From positions 1 to 45,099 of the forward strand of contig JAISCP010000089.1 in NCBI GenBank assembly GCA_031265495.1: DNA of 45,099 nt. Reading direction: 5' to 3'. This DNA comes from Heliobacteriaceae bacterium (lineage in GTDB: Bacteria > Cyanobacteriota > Vampirovibrionia > Gastranaerophilales > Gastranaerophilaceae). The translations under genes were made by a program, and so were the position numbers. The notes beneath the pieces were generated by a model, which saw only the letters and a list, made by a program, of their open reading frames with translations, was not told where the DNA came from and ran no database searches. This document shows positions 1-7,834 of this stretch, piece by piece. Positions within the stretch are counted from its first letter, which is position 1. Each line of letters starts with the position of its first letter.

Positions 1-521
1 TAAGCGTTCGCACCCTCTCCCGCAGGGAGAGGGTCAGGCATAGCGTGGCACCCAAAACACCGGGTTCTACCCAAAATTTATTCAACCGTTCAACTATTCA
101 ACTAGCCATCCATCAATCCCTCCGGCCCTCTATACCCCACCCCTGTCATGCTGAATTTATTTCAGCATCTGCCTTCTGTACGGGGAAGAAAACTTTACAG
201 TAATTGTATATTTTTATCGGTGGCCAGATCCTGAAACAGCGGATTTCGGCGGGGCTGAAAGCCCCATGTGAGGCCGGACGTTACTCCGGCCGAACGCCGA
301 TAATCCAAGGCAAGTTCAGGATGACGGGACGATTATGGTGTGAGAGGCTGTTTCTTCATTCCTATTTACCTATTCACTTGTACCGGCATGACAGGGAGGT
401 TATGGTGTGATTTTCTATTGGCTGTTTCAATAAAACCCTCATCCGTCACTTCGTGCCACCTTCTCCCAGAGGGAGAAGGAATTTCAGCCATTCAACTATT
501 CAACCGTTCAACCTTTCAACC
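1..521. repeat. Intergenic block of interspersed repeats
   Basis: No convincing gene is seen here; the short open frames are made of repeat sequence. The block holds a hairpin of the CCCTCTCCCGCAGGGAGAGGG type, a 'gatcctgaaaca...aagttcaggatgac' palindromic repeat, and a 71-bp inserted element at 239-309 that splits that palindrome. Degenerate runs of 'ttcaaccnttcaac' and 'tagtaaatag' type are also present. The same families recur in nearly every intergenic gap of the window. Confidence 0.8.
239..309 (+). repeat. 71-bp inserted hairpin element, copy 1
   Basis: The element starts GCGGATTTCGGC and ends GCCGATAATCCAAG, which are imperfect inverted repeats. Two internal hairpins lie between them, GGGGCTGAAAGCCCC and GGCCGGACGTTACTCCGGCC. 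It interrupts a 'cctgaaacaagttcagg' palindrome, with ACA on the left and GCA on the right where later copies show a perfect 3-bp duplication. Related copies are at 7481-7551, 30277-30347, 33575-33660, 35981-36060 and 37402-37472. Confidence 0.75.
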
Positions 522-2351
522 CTATTGGAACATAGAAAAAGTCTTTTCCACGTTCTTGCCTATAAGACCTTTAACCGAATCATACTCCGCAGTAAGAGAA
601 GATATTTCCATATCAACATTTTTCAGGTCAATATCCAGTCTCTCTTCTTTGTAGTTCAATTTAATTTTAGCCTTGTTGTATTCCGCTTCTGCCCGTGCAA
701 TTGCGTCTTCATCGGTAATTTCGCTTACAAACCCGTTTCTGGTGTACTCATTTTGGTAATAATTACCGTCATCATGTATATACGCAAGGAACAATTGAGC
801 GTTTTTCAGCGCATGGTCTAAATAATCTTTATCATGAACATCAGCTTCATCAATTGTTGTCCAGCCTTTCAGGCAAATATTATTAAATAACGCATTATAA
901 AAATCCGCAGTCATAACAGCTTCTTCGGTTGCATAAAGGTCTTTGTTATAAACGTTTTCCACAATATAGAGGTAATTGAGGTCGTCTGTAACATAATTTG
1001 AGTCGGCAGCTTTTGTTTTAATCCCGTAACCTGAGTCATAGCCGCCAAGAGCCTGTGCATAGTAGGTTAAGAAAGACTCTGCCAGATTGGACAAGCTGAT
1101 TGCCTGAGTTCCGCAGTGACCGCTTTTTGTAGCGGCGGAATAAACCCAGCCGTTGTAATTATTGGTATTAGTCACGGCTTTGTTGTAAGGACCGCTGCTA
1201 TATCCGTCATCACTGCCTAAATCAGTAGTCTGGTTTAACAGTTGAACAGTTGCCTTAAAAGCATAATCCAAAGCCTGCGAGTCAATAGTCGCCTGATCCT
1301 CTTCCAACAAATTCTTAAATGCATCATACAAATTAGCTACAAATTTAAGTATCTCGTCACTAATAGTACCCGCCTCGGGCGCGGTACCACTCCAGTTATT
1401 ATGTATTGCGTCATAAACAGAACCTGAACCGCCGCACATTGCGTAAATACCTAAGCTGGCTACCTGGACCAGACCTTCAACAAAACCCCCGAACGCTGAA
1501 CTCCACCAGTTACTATCATTATCCGGACCGGTCAAAGCGAGAGCAATATCTTCCTTGAACAAATCTGAAAGAGTGAAGTTTGTATTTGTTGTTCTGCTGC
1601 CGTTCACAATAAAGAAATTGCTGTTCTGAGGATTACCATCGCCGTCTGACTTGAAATCCATCTGGGTCAGGGTACTAGCACTAGGCGTAGCTTTATAATA
1701 ACCGAATGCAAACTGTAATTTTTCAGCCAAAGCGTCAACAAGCGGTCTCTGAGTGTCTGTTAAAGCTTCTTGGCCATCCGCTGTTTTGTGGTCTTTAGAA
1801 CTTTTTATTACTTTGTCCGTGTACGTCAGCATATTGTTAATATTCATTGTAAATGAAGCTGTTTTATCCAGAGGCTGCCCGCCTATACCTACATTTGAGT
1901 ATAATTTATTCTTAGGGTCTGTTATTTGGTTAAATACATTCCGGGTAATAACACCTTTCTCCATCAAACCTCTCAGAAAAATATTTCTTGCGTCTGCATT
2001 CGGAGGTGTGCCGCCGTCTTTGGGAACTCCGCAGGCGGCATATGCCAAAGTCGAGTCTAAAACGACTTTTCCCACCTGATTTGTTACAAGAACAGGGGTA
2101 TAATCATTCAAAGGCGACGGTTTCATAATGGTGTTATAAGTTAAATCCGTTTTTATACCGTCAGTACCGGTACCGCCCATAGTCCATACCAGTTTTGACG
2201 CATTCATCGAATTGCTGTACTTTTCTGTTGCACGCTGCAAATCACCGGTTATGGAAAGTTTTTCCTGCGTTATTTGCATGGACTTAAATTCACAGCTTGC
2301 CTTGCGCGCTGTTATTGCCAAAAACCTTGTTTGTGATGCCGCTAAGCCCAT
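522..2351 (-). CDS. 609-residue protein with helical ends, possibly secreted or axial
   Basis: The family is not recognised with certainty. The first 60 residues (MGLAASQTRFLAITARKA...) and the last 60 are predicted amphipathic or coiled-coil helices, and the C-terminus ends SVKGLIGKNVEKTFSMFQ. The long middle is rich in Asn, Asp, Gly, Ser and Thr with a hydrophobic glycine-rich stretch near residues 285-300. A polar, variable centre bracketed by helical ends resembles flagellar or type III-exported axial proteins in layout only. There is no signal peptide. The ATG at 2351 follows an AAAAGGAAAT ribosome binding site. The upstream region carries a degenerate copy of the pentamer-array leader seen before four other genes. 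Confidence 0.7.
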   Translation of the reverse strand: MGLAASQTRFLAITARKASCEFKSMQITQEKLSITGDLQRATEKYSNSMNASKLVWTMGGTGTDGIKTDLTYNTIMKPSPLNDYTPVLVTNQVGKVVLDSTLAYAACGVPKDGGTPPNADARNIFLRGLMEKGVITRNVFNQITDPKNKLYSNVGIGGQPLDKTASFTMNINNMLTYTDKVIKSSKDHKTADGQEALTDTQRPLVDALAEKLQFAFGYYKATPSASTLTQMDFKSDGDGNPQNSNFFIVNGSRTTNTNFTLSDLFKEDIALALTGPDNDSNWWSSAFGGFVEGLVQVASLGIYAMCGGSGSVYDAIHNNWSGTAPEAGTISDEILKFVANLYDAFKNLLEEDQATIDSQALDYAFKATVQLLNQTTDLGSDDGYSSGPYNKAVTNTNNYNGWVYSAATKSGHCGTQAISLSNLAESFLTYYAQALGGYDSGYGIKTKAADSNYVTDDLNYLYIVENVYNKDLYATEEAVMTADFYNALFNNICLKGWTTIDEADVHDKDYLDHALKNAQLFLAYIHDDGNYYQNEYTRNGFVSEITDEDAIARAEAEYNKAKIKLNYKEERLDIDLKNVDMEISSLTAEYDSVKGLIGKNVEKTFSMFQ

Positions 2352-2433
2352 TAATGATTTCCTTTTCGGTGTCTTTACCTCTTATTTGTTCTTTCGGCAC
2401 AAAAAAAGAATTTCTTCATTGAATTCCGGAGAG

Positions 2434-2515
2434 AGTGGGATGAGACAGGATAGGACACACTGCATAATCACCTTTTTGTAAGCCTTTTTTGAAAAAATTT
2501 TACAATCTGTTACAT
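2434..2515 (-). promoter_or_regulatory. Degenerate member of the conserved pentamer-array leader
   Basis: Read on the minus strand, TGTAACAGATTGTAAAA is followed by an A/T run and GGTGATTATGC. This lines up with TGTAACGAATTGTAAAA ... GCGGATAATGC of the leaders at 11173-11262, 16056-16140, 39886-39970 and 44761-44847. The downstream pentamer array is reduced to imperfect 'TCCTATCCTGTCTCATCC'. It probably drives the 609-residue protein gene. Confidence 0.45.
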
Positions 2516-2659
2516 CTGAGGGATTTGTATAGTTTTGTTAACAAAAAGTAAATAGTACTTAGTAAATAGGAAAGAGGGAACCGTTGAATTCCTCTCTCTG
2601 CGCCGCCTCATCTGCACCTGACAAATCACTCTATAACTTCCGCGTCATCCTGAACTTGT

Positions 2660-2978
2660 TTCCAGAACTGTCCCGTAAAAATTTTCAAGTGGATAAAGCA
2701 AGTTTACACTATTTTGTTCCTTTGAACTTATAGGCAATGACTCTCCGTTATGCTGAAATCTATCATATCAGCGTCATTCCGGGCTTGACCCGGAATCTAT
2801 CAATTTCAATTAAACTGATAGACCCTGAATCAAGTTCAGGGTGACGTGGAGGTTGTTGAATGTTTTTTACTAATAATTATGAGTATGAGAGATTACGGAC
2901 GAAAATGCTGGAAAAACCCGAACCAGCTGCAATTCGCATTCCGGATAACCTCTTAATTTTAACGGGACAGTTGTGGAA
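2660..2978. mobile_element. MITE-like element, copy 1 (319 bp)
   Basis: Terminal inverted repeats start TTCCAGAACTGTCCCGTAAA on the left, and the right end read inward is TTCCACAACTGTCCCGTTAA. It is flanked by the direct repeat CTTGT (2655-2659 and 2979-2983), and the flanks join to restore the palindromic repeat 'cctgaacttgtttcagg'. There is no internal coding frame of note, so it would be non-autonomous. A second copy in the opposite orientation is at 37604-37886; this copy has about 36 extra bases near the left end. Confidence 0.85.
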
Positions 2979-2983
2979 CTTGT

Positions 2984-3283
2984 TTCAGGATGACAGGATG
3001 GTTATTGCAGGTTTTTAACAATCCTATTTACTAATAATTTTTTATTTCAATAAAACCCTCATCCGGCTTTCAGCCACCTTCTCCCAGAGGGAGAAGGAAT
3101 TAAACCATTCAACTATTCAACCTTTCAACCTTTCAACTAATTTAGCTATACCTCTGAATTTCCTATTCACCTATTCTCTTAATCACCTATTCACTAATAA
3201 CTACTATTAAGCTTTGTTACAAACAGCCTCCGGCCTGAAATCTTCACCCTCATAATACGTTAATATATATATGAGGGCGAGCT
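2984..3283. repeat. Repeat-filled gap before the helical repeat protein
   Basis: This gap holds the right half of the palindrome split by the MITE, a 'ccttctcccagagggagaagg' hairpin near 3080, and runs of 'ttcaaccnttcaac' and 'tattcacctattc' type. A possible weak promoter precedes the start codon at 3284. No gene is seen. Confidence 0.6.
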
Positions 3284-4195
3284 ATGAGCATAATAGTTGA
3301 TACCGATTTATCATTTATAGTAAACAAACTTGGCATTCCCACCGAAAAAATTCGCGAACAGTATGCCAACAGTTCCGTTGAAGAAATTATTCAAGCCGAA
3401 GCTGCGCAGGGTAATCAGGCTGCAATCGCTCTTGCCCATGAACTTCTTACAAATGTTGCGCTTGTCATGGAACTCTTTCAGCTTGCCGACCCTAAAAATA
3501 AGTTGATGATTTTGCGCGAAATGACCGCCCAGCAAATGCAAATATTCCTGCCGCTTATGGAAGATAAAGATTTACAGCAAGGCTTATCCTTCTTTACAAT
3601 GGACAAGCTAATGAAAATGCTGCAAAAAATTCCGCCGGAGCAGCTTGTCAAAACCATGTTTGAAATGTTTTCCCAAGAAGAAGTCATAGCGTTAATGCCC
3701 GAAGAACAGCTTAACAAGTTCCTTAAAGACACTGATATTGACAAAAATAAAATATTAAAACACCTGATGTCTATTCCGCCGCAGTATTTGGCGCAAATGC
3801 TGGAAAGCGTAACCGGAAAAGCAGTTGAAGACTTAAGCAGCTACGATATGGTAAAACAAATCGGGGATTTAAATCCGCTTGAATTTCAGGATTCACTGAC
3901 TAACATGCTGCCGATACAAAAGCAGCAATTAGTATTATCTCTGGCAAAAGAACATCCCGAATGGTTCCAGATTTTCGACCCGGAAGCTTACACGCATATT
4001 ATGGAGGTTCAAAAAGACAAGGCTGATGTGGTTAAGGCAATGAATGTCATTGAAAATGAAGAAATGATTAAAATGATAGAGCAATTGCCCAATGACCTTC
4101 TGTCAATTGTCATAACCCAGATTGACACGGAAGTTTTCGCCGAAACCCTAATGAACGAACTTCCTGAAATTATGGCCGGAATTATTGTAAAATAA
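3284..4195 (+). CDS. FliG/MgtE-N-like helical repeat protein
   Basis: This 303-residue cytoplasmic protein lacks a signal peptide or membrane segment. It consists almost entirely of amphipathic helices arranged in short repeats with the recurring pattern 'hydrophobic-P-x-x-x-L' (MPEEQLNKFL, IPPEQLVKTM, IPPQYLAQML, LPNDLLSIVI). That layout resembles the right-handed superhelix of FliG middle domains and MgtE N domains, which are often linked to flagellar motors or ion transport. There is no C-terminal channel or FliG charged motif, so the function is unknown. It is monocistronic between repeat-rich gaps. The start follows GAGGGCGAGCT, a weak ribosome binding site. Confidence 0.7.
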   Translation: MSIIVDTDLSFIVNKLGIPTEKIREQYANSSVEEIIQAEAAQGNQAAIALAHELLTNVALVMELFQLADPKNKLMILREMTAQQMQIFLPLMEDKDLQQGLSFFTMDKLMKMLQKIPPEQLVKTMFEMFSQEEVIALMPEEQLNKFLKDTDIDKNKILKHLMSIPPQYLAQMLESVTGKAVEDLSSYDMVKQIGDLNPLEFQDSLTNMLPIQKQQLVLSLAKEHPEWFQIFDPEAYTHIMEVQKDKADVVKAMNVIENEEMIKMIEQLPNDLLSIVITQIDTEVFAETLMNELPEIMAGIIVK

Positions 4196-4599
4196 GCCGG
4201 AATTATCGCCGCAATATTAGTGAAATTAAGAGGGATAGCTAAATTAGTAAATAGTAAACAGGAAAGAGGGAACAGCAAATGATTGCCATGCTGTACATGT
4301 CAATTAGTTACATGATTAAGCAATTAGCAGGATAATTACCCTCCCCTTGAGGGAGGGTCGAAATTCCTGCAAGGAATTTCGGGGTGGGGTGTAGAGGGCC
4401 GGAGGGATTGAGGTATGGCTAGTTAATAGTAAACAGGAAAGAGGGAACAGCAATGAATTATCACAGCCCGCCTTAACCTCCCTGTCATCCTGAAACAAGT
4501 TCGACGGGACGGAAGCAGTATAAGAGGCTGTTGGCACTTTCCTGTTCCCTCTTTCCTGTCCACTAATAACATGGAGATTTTCCTCTCGCAAAACGATAA
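4196..4599. repeat. Intergenic repeat block
   Basis: It contains the pair 'ctccccttgagggaggg' and 'gaaattcctgcaaggaatttcggggtgggg', a common hairpin repeat of this window, plus 'agtaaacaggaaagagggaacagcaa' and a partial 'cctgaaacaagttc' palindrome. No gene is supported. Confidence 0.7.
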
Positions 4600-4818
4600 T
4601 TAATTAAGGGGTATAAGAGTATTCAAATCGACATTAAGCGCTTTGGCAATGGAAATTAATGTTGTTAAGGTAGGATTTGCGGCTTCTCTTTCAATCAAAC
4701 CTATTGTGTCAAGAGAAACATCCGCAAGCTCCGCAAGTTTAAGCTGGGAAATTCTCCTTCTGGCCCGCTCAATTCTTACATTCTTTGCAAGTTCTCTATA
4801 ATAAGTTTTAAATTTCAT
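4600..4818 (-). CDS. XRE-family HTH regulator
   Basis: This 72-residue protein is a single Cro/CI-type helix-turn-helix. RISQLKLAELADVSLDTIGL at about residues 22-41 supplies the two helices, followed by the typical ERxxANPTLTTLxxIAKAL segment. It has no other domain, so it probably acts as a dimeric DNA-binding repressor or activator. Its start codon lies 11 bases inside the 3' end of the CinA-like gene on the same strand, so the two are translationally coupled. The target is unknown. A second, similar solitary XRE gene is at 37008-37235. Confidence 0.85.
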   Translation of the reverse strand: MKFKTYYRELAKNVRIERARRRISQLKLAELADVSLDTIGLIEREAANPTLTTLISIAKALNVDLNTLIPLN

Positions 4819-5335
4819 AAAAACATTCCGTTATTATTTGTAACACCGTTTCCAGCGCCTTCTCCGTGAACATGAATTTCATGTTTTTTCGATTTAGACG
4901 CGGGCTGAGGCTGAACTTTTTGACAGTGGTTTTGCCGTCAAAAAAAACTGCAATATAGACGGTTCCGGCCGGCTTTTCGTATGTTCCGCCCGACGGACCC
5001 GCAATTCCAGTTGTACAGACCGCAATATCACACCCTGTCTTTGCGGCCAGACCTTCCGCCATTTCACGCGCGCATTCTTCGCTCACTGCACCGTATTTTT
5101 TAAGAGTTTCTTTGCTCACACCCAGTATTAAGCGTTTCGCCTCATCGGAGTAGGTTACAAAATTTGCTCTTGTATAAGCGGAGCTTCCGCTGACGTCCGT
5201 AAGCCGTGAACTTAAAAGCCCGCCGGTACAGGACTCTGCAATCCTCAGCTGCAAACCTCTTTCCATAAGGATTTTTCCTAGAATATATTCTTTGCGGGAG
5301 GTTAATTGTAAAATTTTTGCGGCAAAATTTAACAT
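4808..5335 (-). CDS. pncC: CinA C-terminal-type nicotinamide-nucleotide amidohydrolase
   Basis: This 175-residue protein matches the stand-alone CinA C-terminal domain, which deamidates nicotinamide mononucleotide to nicotinate mononucleotide in pyridine nucleotide salvage. It shows the family signature AESCTGGLLSSRLTDVSGSS (about residues 33-52), then the TTGIAGPSGG loop and the KPAGTVYIA strand. The MocF-like N-terminal half of full-length CinA is absent. It is transcribed away from dnaB, and the two start codons are about 40 bases apart, so the regulatory regions overlap. No strong ribosome binding site precedes the ATG at 5335; a later in-frame start at residue 24 would remove a helix. 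Confidence 0.88.
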   Translation of the reverse strand: MLNFAAKILQLTSRKEYILGKILMERGLQLRIAESCTGGLLSSRLTDVSGSSAYTRANFVTYSDEAKRLILGVSKETLKKYGAVSEECAREMAEGLAAKTGCDIAVCTTGIAGPSGGTYEKPAGTVYIAVFFDGKTTVKKFSLSPRLNRKNMKFMFTEKALETVLQIITECFYEI

Positions 5336-5376
5336 ATAAGAATATTATCACAAAATATCATTACTTTTATATTATC

Positions 5377-6759
5377 ATGCTAAGCATGGCTGTAAAAGAA
5401 CGACAAGACACGTCCGGGCTGCTGCCCCAAAATACGGAAGCCGAAGAAGCTGTTCTCGGCGCAATTTTAGTGAACCCGCAGGTTATCACAAAAGTTGTCG
5501 AAACGATTAAGCCGGAAAGCTTCTACAAGCCTGCGCACCGGTATGTTTACGAGGCAATGCTCCAGCTGTTCAATACTAATGAAAGAATTGATATTGTTTC
5601 GGTTTCAGATGTTCTGAATTACAACTCAAAGCTGGAAACTATCGGCGGACGGGCTTTTATCAATGATTTAAGCTACAAAACAATCACTACCGCAAATATT
5701 GAGTATTACGCAAAAATCATTCAGGATAAAGCAATAAAAAGAGCCTTGATTAATGCAGGTTCGGAAATTGTTTCGTTCGGCTATGATGTAAAACCTATTG
5801 ACGAGTCTCTGGACAGCGCGGAACGGCTGATTTTCGATATTGCATCTAAAAAAGCGACTTCCGACCTTGTTCATGTTAAGGATTTAGTCTTAAACACTTA
5901 CGAAAAGATTGAATACCGGTACGAGCACAAAGATGAACTTCTGGGGGTTAAAACCCATTACTATGAACTTGATACCATGACCAGCGGGCTTCAAAAGTCG
6001 GATTTAATAATTCTCGCAGCCCGTCCGTCTATGGGTAAAACAGCTCTTGCGTTAAATATGGCGGCAAATGTTGCCATAAAAGAAAAAATTCCGGTAGCCA
6101 TATTCTCGCTTGAGATGTCGAAAGAACAGCTTATGCAAAGGATGTTATGCTCTGAGGCGGAAGTGGACACCCAGCGGCTTAAATCAGGACACATGCAAAG
6201 CAAAGACTGGGAAAAACTTGCGAATGCAATGAATGAATTTTCTCAGGCGCCGATTTATATTGACGACACCAGCGGCTGTACGTTGACGGATATTCGCGCG
6301 AAGTGCCGCCGTTTAAAAATGGAAGAAAAAAATCTCGGACTGGTTGTAATCGACTATTTGCAGTTAATGGAAGGCGGCGGGCGCGAGGAGCGTATGCAGC
6401 AGATTTCCACGATTTCGCGCGGATTGAAAACTCTGGCAAGAGAACTTGATATTCCTGTTATAGCGCTTTCACAGCTTTCACGCGCGGTTGAGAGCAGAAC
6501 CGACAAACATCCTATGCTGTCGGACTTGAGGGAATCCGGCGCAATTGAACAGGACGCCGATATTGTAATGTTCATTTACCGCGAGGAGTATTACCGCAAA
6601 ACCGACGATGCTGAAGAAGAAGTTTCGCGCGCGGCGTCAAAAGGTGAAAGTGAAATTATCATAGCAAAACACCGTAACGGCCCTGTGGGGATGGTTAAAT
6701 TGCTGTTTCAGGGCAGTATTACAAAATTCAAAAATCCGATTAAGACGAACGTATTCTAA
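5377..6759 (+). CDS. dnaB: Replicative DNA helicase DnaB
   Basis: This is the hexameric 5'-3' helicase that unwinds DNA ahead of the replisome and recruits primase. The N-terminal domain begins PQNTEAEEAVLGAILVNP. The RecA-like C-terminal domain carries Walker A ARPSMGKTALAL, the EMS motif (IFSLEMSKEQL), VVIDYLQLM as Walker B, ALSQLSRAVE, and the LRESGAIEQDADIVMF/IYREEYY segment. Size (460 residues) is normal and no intein is present. I place the start at 5377; ATG at 5386 is equally possible, and an upstream GTG-like extension would run into the divergent pncC promoter. Confidence 0.96.
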   Translation: MLSMAVKERQDTSGLLPQNTEAEEAVLGAILVNPQVITKVVETIKPESFYKPAHRYVYEAMLQLFNTNERIDIVSVSDVLNYNSKLETIGGRAFINDLSYKTITTANIEYYAKIIQDKAIKRALINAGSEIVSFGYDVKPIDESLDSAERLIFDIASKKATSDLVHVKDLVLNTYEKIEYRYEHKDELLGVKTHYYELDTMTSGLQKSDLIILAARPSMGKTALALNMAANVAIKEKIPVAIFSLEMSKEQLMQRMLCSEAEVDTQRLKSGHMQSKDWEKLANAMNEFSQAPIYIDDTSGCTLTDIRAKCRRLKMEEKNLGLVVIDYLQLMEGGGREERMQQISTISRGLKTLARELDIPVIALSQLSRAVESRTDKHPMLSDLRESGAIEQDADIVMFIYREEYYRKTDDAEEEVSRAASKGESEIIIAKHRNGPVGMVKLLFQGSITKFKNPIKTNVF

Positions 6760-6975
6760 TTACATGATTATCCAAAGCCTCTCCCTGCGGGAGAGGATGA
6801 ATTTCTTAATGAACACAGTGAATTTAGAAATTCAGGTGAGGGGGCGCAAAACAGAATAAATCTTAGGTAGAACACATGTAACGGGTACACCTGCCCCCTC
6901 ACTCCAAACACTAAGCTCAACCTGTGGTTTCGCTAAGTGTTTGTTCTCTCTCCCGCAGGGAGAGAGCAATAGAAG
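6760..6975. repeat. Repeat gap with paired hairpin arms
   Basis: CCTCTCCCTGCGGGAGAGG at about 6777-6796 and 'ctctctcccgcagggagagag' at about 6945-6966 flank a unit containing 'gaatttcttaatgaacac' and 'aacactaagctcaacctgtgg'. This full-length form of the R1 repeat recurs near 11330-11500, 12540-12760, 29970-30180 and 44240-44450. The hairpins may act as terminators for the convergent dnaB and YkgJ-type genes. Confidence 0.6.
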
Positions 6976-7386
6976 TCACCAACGCCGAAAATTCCCGTTA
7001 ACCAAGTAATCGTCAAATGTCTTAGCGCTGATTTTATAACCGCAGCCCTGATGAAGCTTACCGTGATATGAGATTTTGTGCGCAGGATAATTCCTGCACA
7101 TGCGCGGACGGTTTTTGTAAACAGGACACAGCCCTTCCGGCGTCACAAGCTTGCAGGCAAAAATGAAATTCCCTTCCTCGTCTTTACCTTTGATATAAAA
7201 CCGCCTGTATGAGGGAAACAAAAACTGCATAAATTTAAATTCCCGTTCCGTATACGTGTCATAACTGTACATATAATTACAGCATTTGCCGCATTTTATG
7301 CATTCTCCGGTAATTTTATACTCTGCTTTTTCAGGCACAAACAGAGATAAAAATTCATTCCACAAAATAAATAAAAAGTCCTTCAT
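6976..7386 (-). CDS. YkgJ-family cysteine cluster protein
   Basis: This 136-residue protein has the CxxCxxCC signature (C29, C32, C35, C36), a further central Cys in FACKLVTPEGLCPVYKNRP, and RMCRNYPAH, the hallmark of the YkgJ/UPF0153 putative zinc- or iron-chelating family. Such proteins are cytoplasmic and their reaction is not established. It has no signal peptide. The N-terminal 20 residues are hydrophobic and could contact the membrane. It is convergent with dnaB across a repeat block and sits alone. Confidence 0.85.
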   Translation of the reverse strand: MKDFLFILWNEFLSLFVPEKAEYKITGECIKCGKCCNYMYSYDTYTEREFKFMQFLFPSYRRFYIKGKDEEGNFIFACKLVTPEGLCPVYKNRPRMCRNYPAHKISYHGKLHQGCGYKISAKTFDDYLVNGNFRRW

Positions 7387-7834
7387 GGTAACATTTTAGC
7401 ATAATTAGTAAATAGTGCTTAGTAAATAGTGAATAGGTTTGAATTACCCTCCCCTTGAGACTCTGCCGAGCGAAACGATTGCGGATTCCGGCGGGCGTGA
7501 AACGCCCATAGTGAGCAAAACCACGCTTTTGCGAACTGCCGGTAATCCAAGACAGAGTATCGTTTCGTGAGAGGTAGGTCGAAATTCCTGCAAGGAATTT
7601 CGGGGTGGGGTATAGAGGGCTGGAGGTATTGAATACTTTTTATCGGTGGCAGACCCTGAAATAAATTCAGGGTGACAGGGAGGTTAAGGCGGGCTGTGAC
7701 AATCCTTTGCTGTTCCCTCTTTCCTGTTTACTATTCACTCCTATTTACTATTTACTAACCACTATTTCCTATTCAACTAATTTGTTGCTCTTGTGCGTTT
7801 TTTATACTAAAATAATATTGAGAAGGGAATTATA
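7387..7834. repeat. Intergenic repeat block upstream of the PBP1A gene
   Basis: It contains the 71-bp hairpin element (7481-7551), the 'gaaattcctgcaaggaatttcgggg' repeat near 7582, an 'accctgaaataaattcagggtgac' palindrome near 7655, and 'tttactaaccactatttcc' degenerate runs. The last 40 bases hold a plausible promoter (TATACT near 7801) and the GAAGGGAATTATA ribosome binding site of the next gene. Confidence 0.65.
7481..7551 (+). repeat. 71-bp inserted hairpin element, copy 2
   Basis: It has the same GCGGATTCCGGC...GCCGGTAATCCAAG ends as the copy at 239-309 but different internal hairpins (GGGCGTGAAACGCCC, and an arm around AAAACCACGCTTTTGCG). Here it is not inside the usual palindrome; it sits within 'gagcgaaacgatt...acagagtatcgtttcg'. 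Confidence 0.65.

Noticed and set aside
204-821. Three plus-strand open frames near the window start
   Set aside because: They consist of interspersed repeats or are antisense to the 609-residue gene, and have no ribosome binding sites.
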